From positions 1-23,549 of the forward strand of contig JBILLU010000032.1 of assembly GCA_044375915.1 (NCBI GenBank): a DNA stretch of 23,549 bases, given 5' to 3'. The stretch comes from JAFEBO01 sp044375915. GTDB lineage: Bacteria; Planctomycetota; Phycisphaerae; Phycisphaerales; UBA1924. Shown here one piece after another: positions 22,942-23,549 of this stretch. A model generated the notes under the pieces. It searched no databases, had not been told where the DNA came from, and was given only the letters and a program-made list of their open reading frames with translations. The position numbers were made by a program, and so were the translations under genes. Positions within the stretch are counted from its first letter, which is position 1. Each line of letters starts with the position of its first letter.

Positions 22942-23169
22942 ATGGCGCAGGAGAAGCTCACGATCAGCAACAAGATCCGCGGACTGCGATTCGTCACGGA
23001 CGAGATGACCCAGCAAGACCTTGCCGACCGCGTCGGCGTCAGCCGCCAGACCATCAACGCCATCGAGGCCGCCAAGTACTCTCCGTCGTTGGAGGTGGCA
23101 TTTCGAATCGCACGAGTCTTCGGCAAACGGCTCGACGAAGTCTTTGAGTGCCTGCCAAAGCCGCGCTGA
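22942..23169 (+). CDS. XRE-family (YozG-like) transcriptional regulator
   Basis: This 75-aa protein is little more than one helix-turn-helix: KIRGLRFVTDEMTQQDLADR, then VGVSRQTINAIEAAKYSPSL (recognition helix SRQTINAIE), and EVAFRIARVFGKRLDEVFEC. This is the compact Cro/CI-type regulator paired with small membrane proteins in many bacteria. It would bind as a dimer, and the dyads at 22427-22492 are the obvious targets. GAGGAG lies about 9 nt before the ATG. A stem-loop repeat (copy C) 64 nt downstream can serve as terminator. Confidence 0.9.
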   Translation: MAQEKLTISNKIRGLRFVTDEMTQQDLADRVGVSRQTINAIEAAKYSPSLEVAFRIARVFGKRLDEVFECLPKPR

Positions 23170-23217
23170 AATCACGCTCGATTTCGATTCCGATGGGCGT
23201 CCTGCTTGTCCGACCAT

Positions 23218-23292
23218 GCTGTCAACAACGACACCCCGAGTCTTGCGACCCGGGGGTTTCTTCGAATAGAGGGCGCGGGGTGGTCTGACAGC
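23218..23292 (+). repeat. Stem-loop repeat, copy C (terminator of the XRE operon)
   Basis: The inner hairpin CCCCGAGTC-TTGC-GACCCGGGG (23234-23255, one mismatch) is followed by GTTTCTTCGAAT, so it can terminate the operon. Outer arms GCTGTCA (23218-23224) and TGACAGC (23286-23292) pair perfectly around it. The core words are shared with copies A and B. Confidence 0.6.
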
Positions 23293-23351
23293 GAGCGTTC
23301 CAGAGACCCAGAGACAGGACGCGCGGACGTCAGCAACCGGCGAGCGTAACG

Positions 23352-23384
23352 CGTCTCGCGGTTGTACCCGGGGGCTTCGAGACG
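23352..23384. repeat. Inverted repeat CGTCTCG...CGAGACG
   Basis: Perfect 7-bp arms around 19 nt that include ACCCGGGGGCTT, which resembles the right half of the repeat core. It may be a diverged fifth copy. The rest of 23293-23549 contains no gene. Confidence 0.35.
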
Positions 23385-23497
23385 TGGCGTCGATTCTCGG
23401 AAATCCGTCGCGACTGTTGAAGGCAAACCGCTCACGCCGGCCGTAGTTCCCCATCTTCACATTGCGCAATCTTTGTGCGGATCCCAGACAAAGGGGG

Positions 23498-23526
23498 TTG
23501 CAAAGGGGGGGGGGGGGGGGTACAAT
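23498..23526 (+). promoter_or_regulatory. Promoter-like sequence with a G16 spacer
   Basis: TTGCAA (23498-23503), a 17-nt spacer made of one A and sixteen Gs (23505-23520), and TACAAT (23521-23526). The spacing is optimal for a sigma-70-type promoter pointing out of the window. The homopolymer would allow spacing changes by slippage. It may instead be a sequencing artefact near the end of the sequence. Confidence 0.35.
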
Positions 23527-23549
23527 ACCACTAGCGGATTTTACCCGTG

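Noticed and set aside
15921..23292. Stem-loop repeats as integron attC sites
   Set aside because: The conserved part is the centre, whereas attC sites conserve the outer RYYYAAC/GTTRRRY boxes, and no integrase gene is in the window.

Overview
The window is GC-rich bacterial chromosome, about two thirds G+C by eye. I infer a planctomycete, probably class Phycisphaerae. The reasons are an ECF sigma/anti-sigma pair, a membrane Ser/Thr kinase with a beta-propeller sensor, a DUF1254 protein, a B12-binding radical SAM/DUF4070 protein, and a ribH-nusB-ftsY operon upstream of eno. No 16S rRNA or other phylogenetic marker was available to test this. No phage, transposase, CRISPR array, rRNA or tRNA was seen.

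Layout. 1-2607: a bPH2-domain protein running off the left edge, then an ECF sigma factor overlapping its membrane anti-sigma factor and a clear terminator. 2858-6542: a small beta-carbonic-anhydrase-like protein, a DUF1801 protein with a histone-like tail, an exported DUF1254/DUF1214 protein and an outer-membrane barrel. 6555-10059 (minus strand): housekeeping genes. ribH-nusB-ftsY is a tight operon with 4-nt overlap and 1-nt spacing, closed by a perfect terminator in front of eno. 10081-14354: a 13-codon leader ORF coupled to a TPR-GNAT fusion, then a Pkn/PD40 Ser/Thr kinase gene split by one in-frame TGA. 14659-20264: a stretch of gene decay. It holds a degraded copy of the kinase 5' end, a HAD lipoprotein, an alpha/beta hydrolase, a second hydrolase whose lipoprotein signal is cut off by an in-frame TAA, a radical SAM gene, and a decayed 3' end of the first hydrolase. 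20684-22088: an unrecognised lipoprotein and a DHCW-motif cupin. 22427-23169: a two-gene membrane-protein/XRE-regulator operon whose promoter is embedded in three 18-bp operators. 23170-23549: no gene, but a G16 run that is exactly the spacer of a promoter-like sequence.

Cross-cutting patterns. (1) Starts fall into two classes. One has a good Shine-Dalgarno sequence. The other lacks one and has a TAnnnT box 5-10 nt before ATG, as expected for leaderless mRNAs. (2) A stem-loop repeat with a conserved core recurs at about 15.93, 16.94, 22.19 and 23.24 kb. Two pairs of copies bracket about 1-kb modules, and some copies have outer arms that differ in sequence yet stay complementary. (3) Two genes carry single in-frame nonsense codons and two have decayed paralogous fragments within about 9 kb.

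No complete new defence or biosynthetic system is visible. The best leads are the leaderless promoter class, the autoregulated XRE operon, the nested stem-loop repeat, the homopolymer-spaced promoter and the TGA at a probable Trp position in the kinase.
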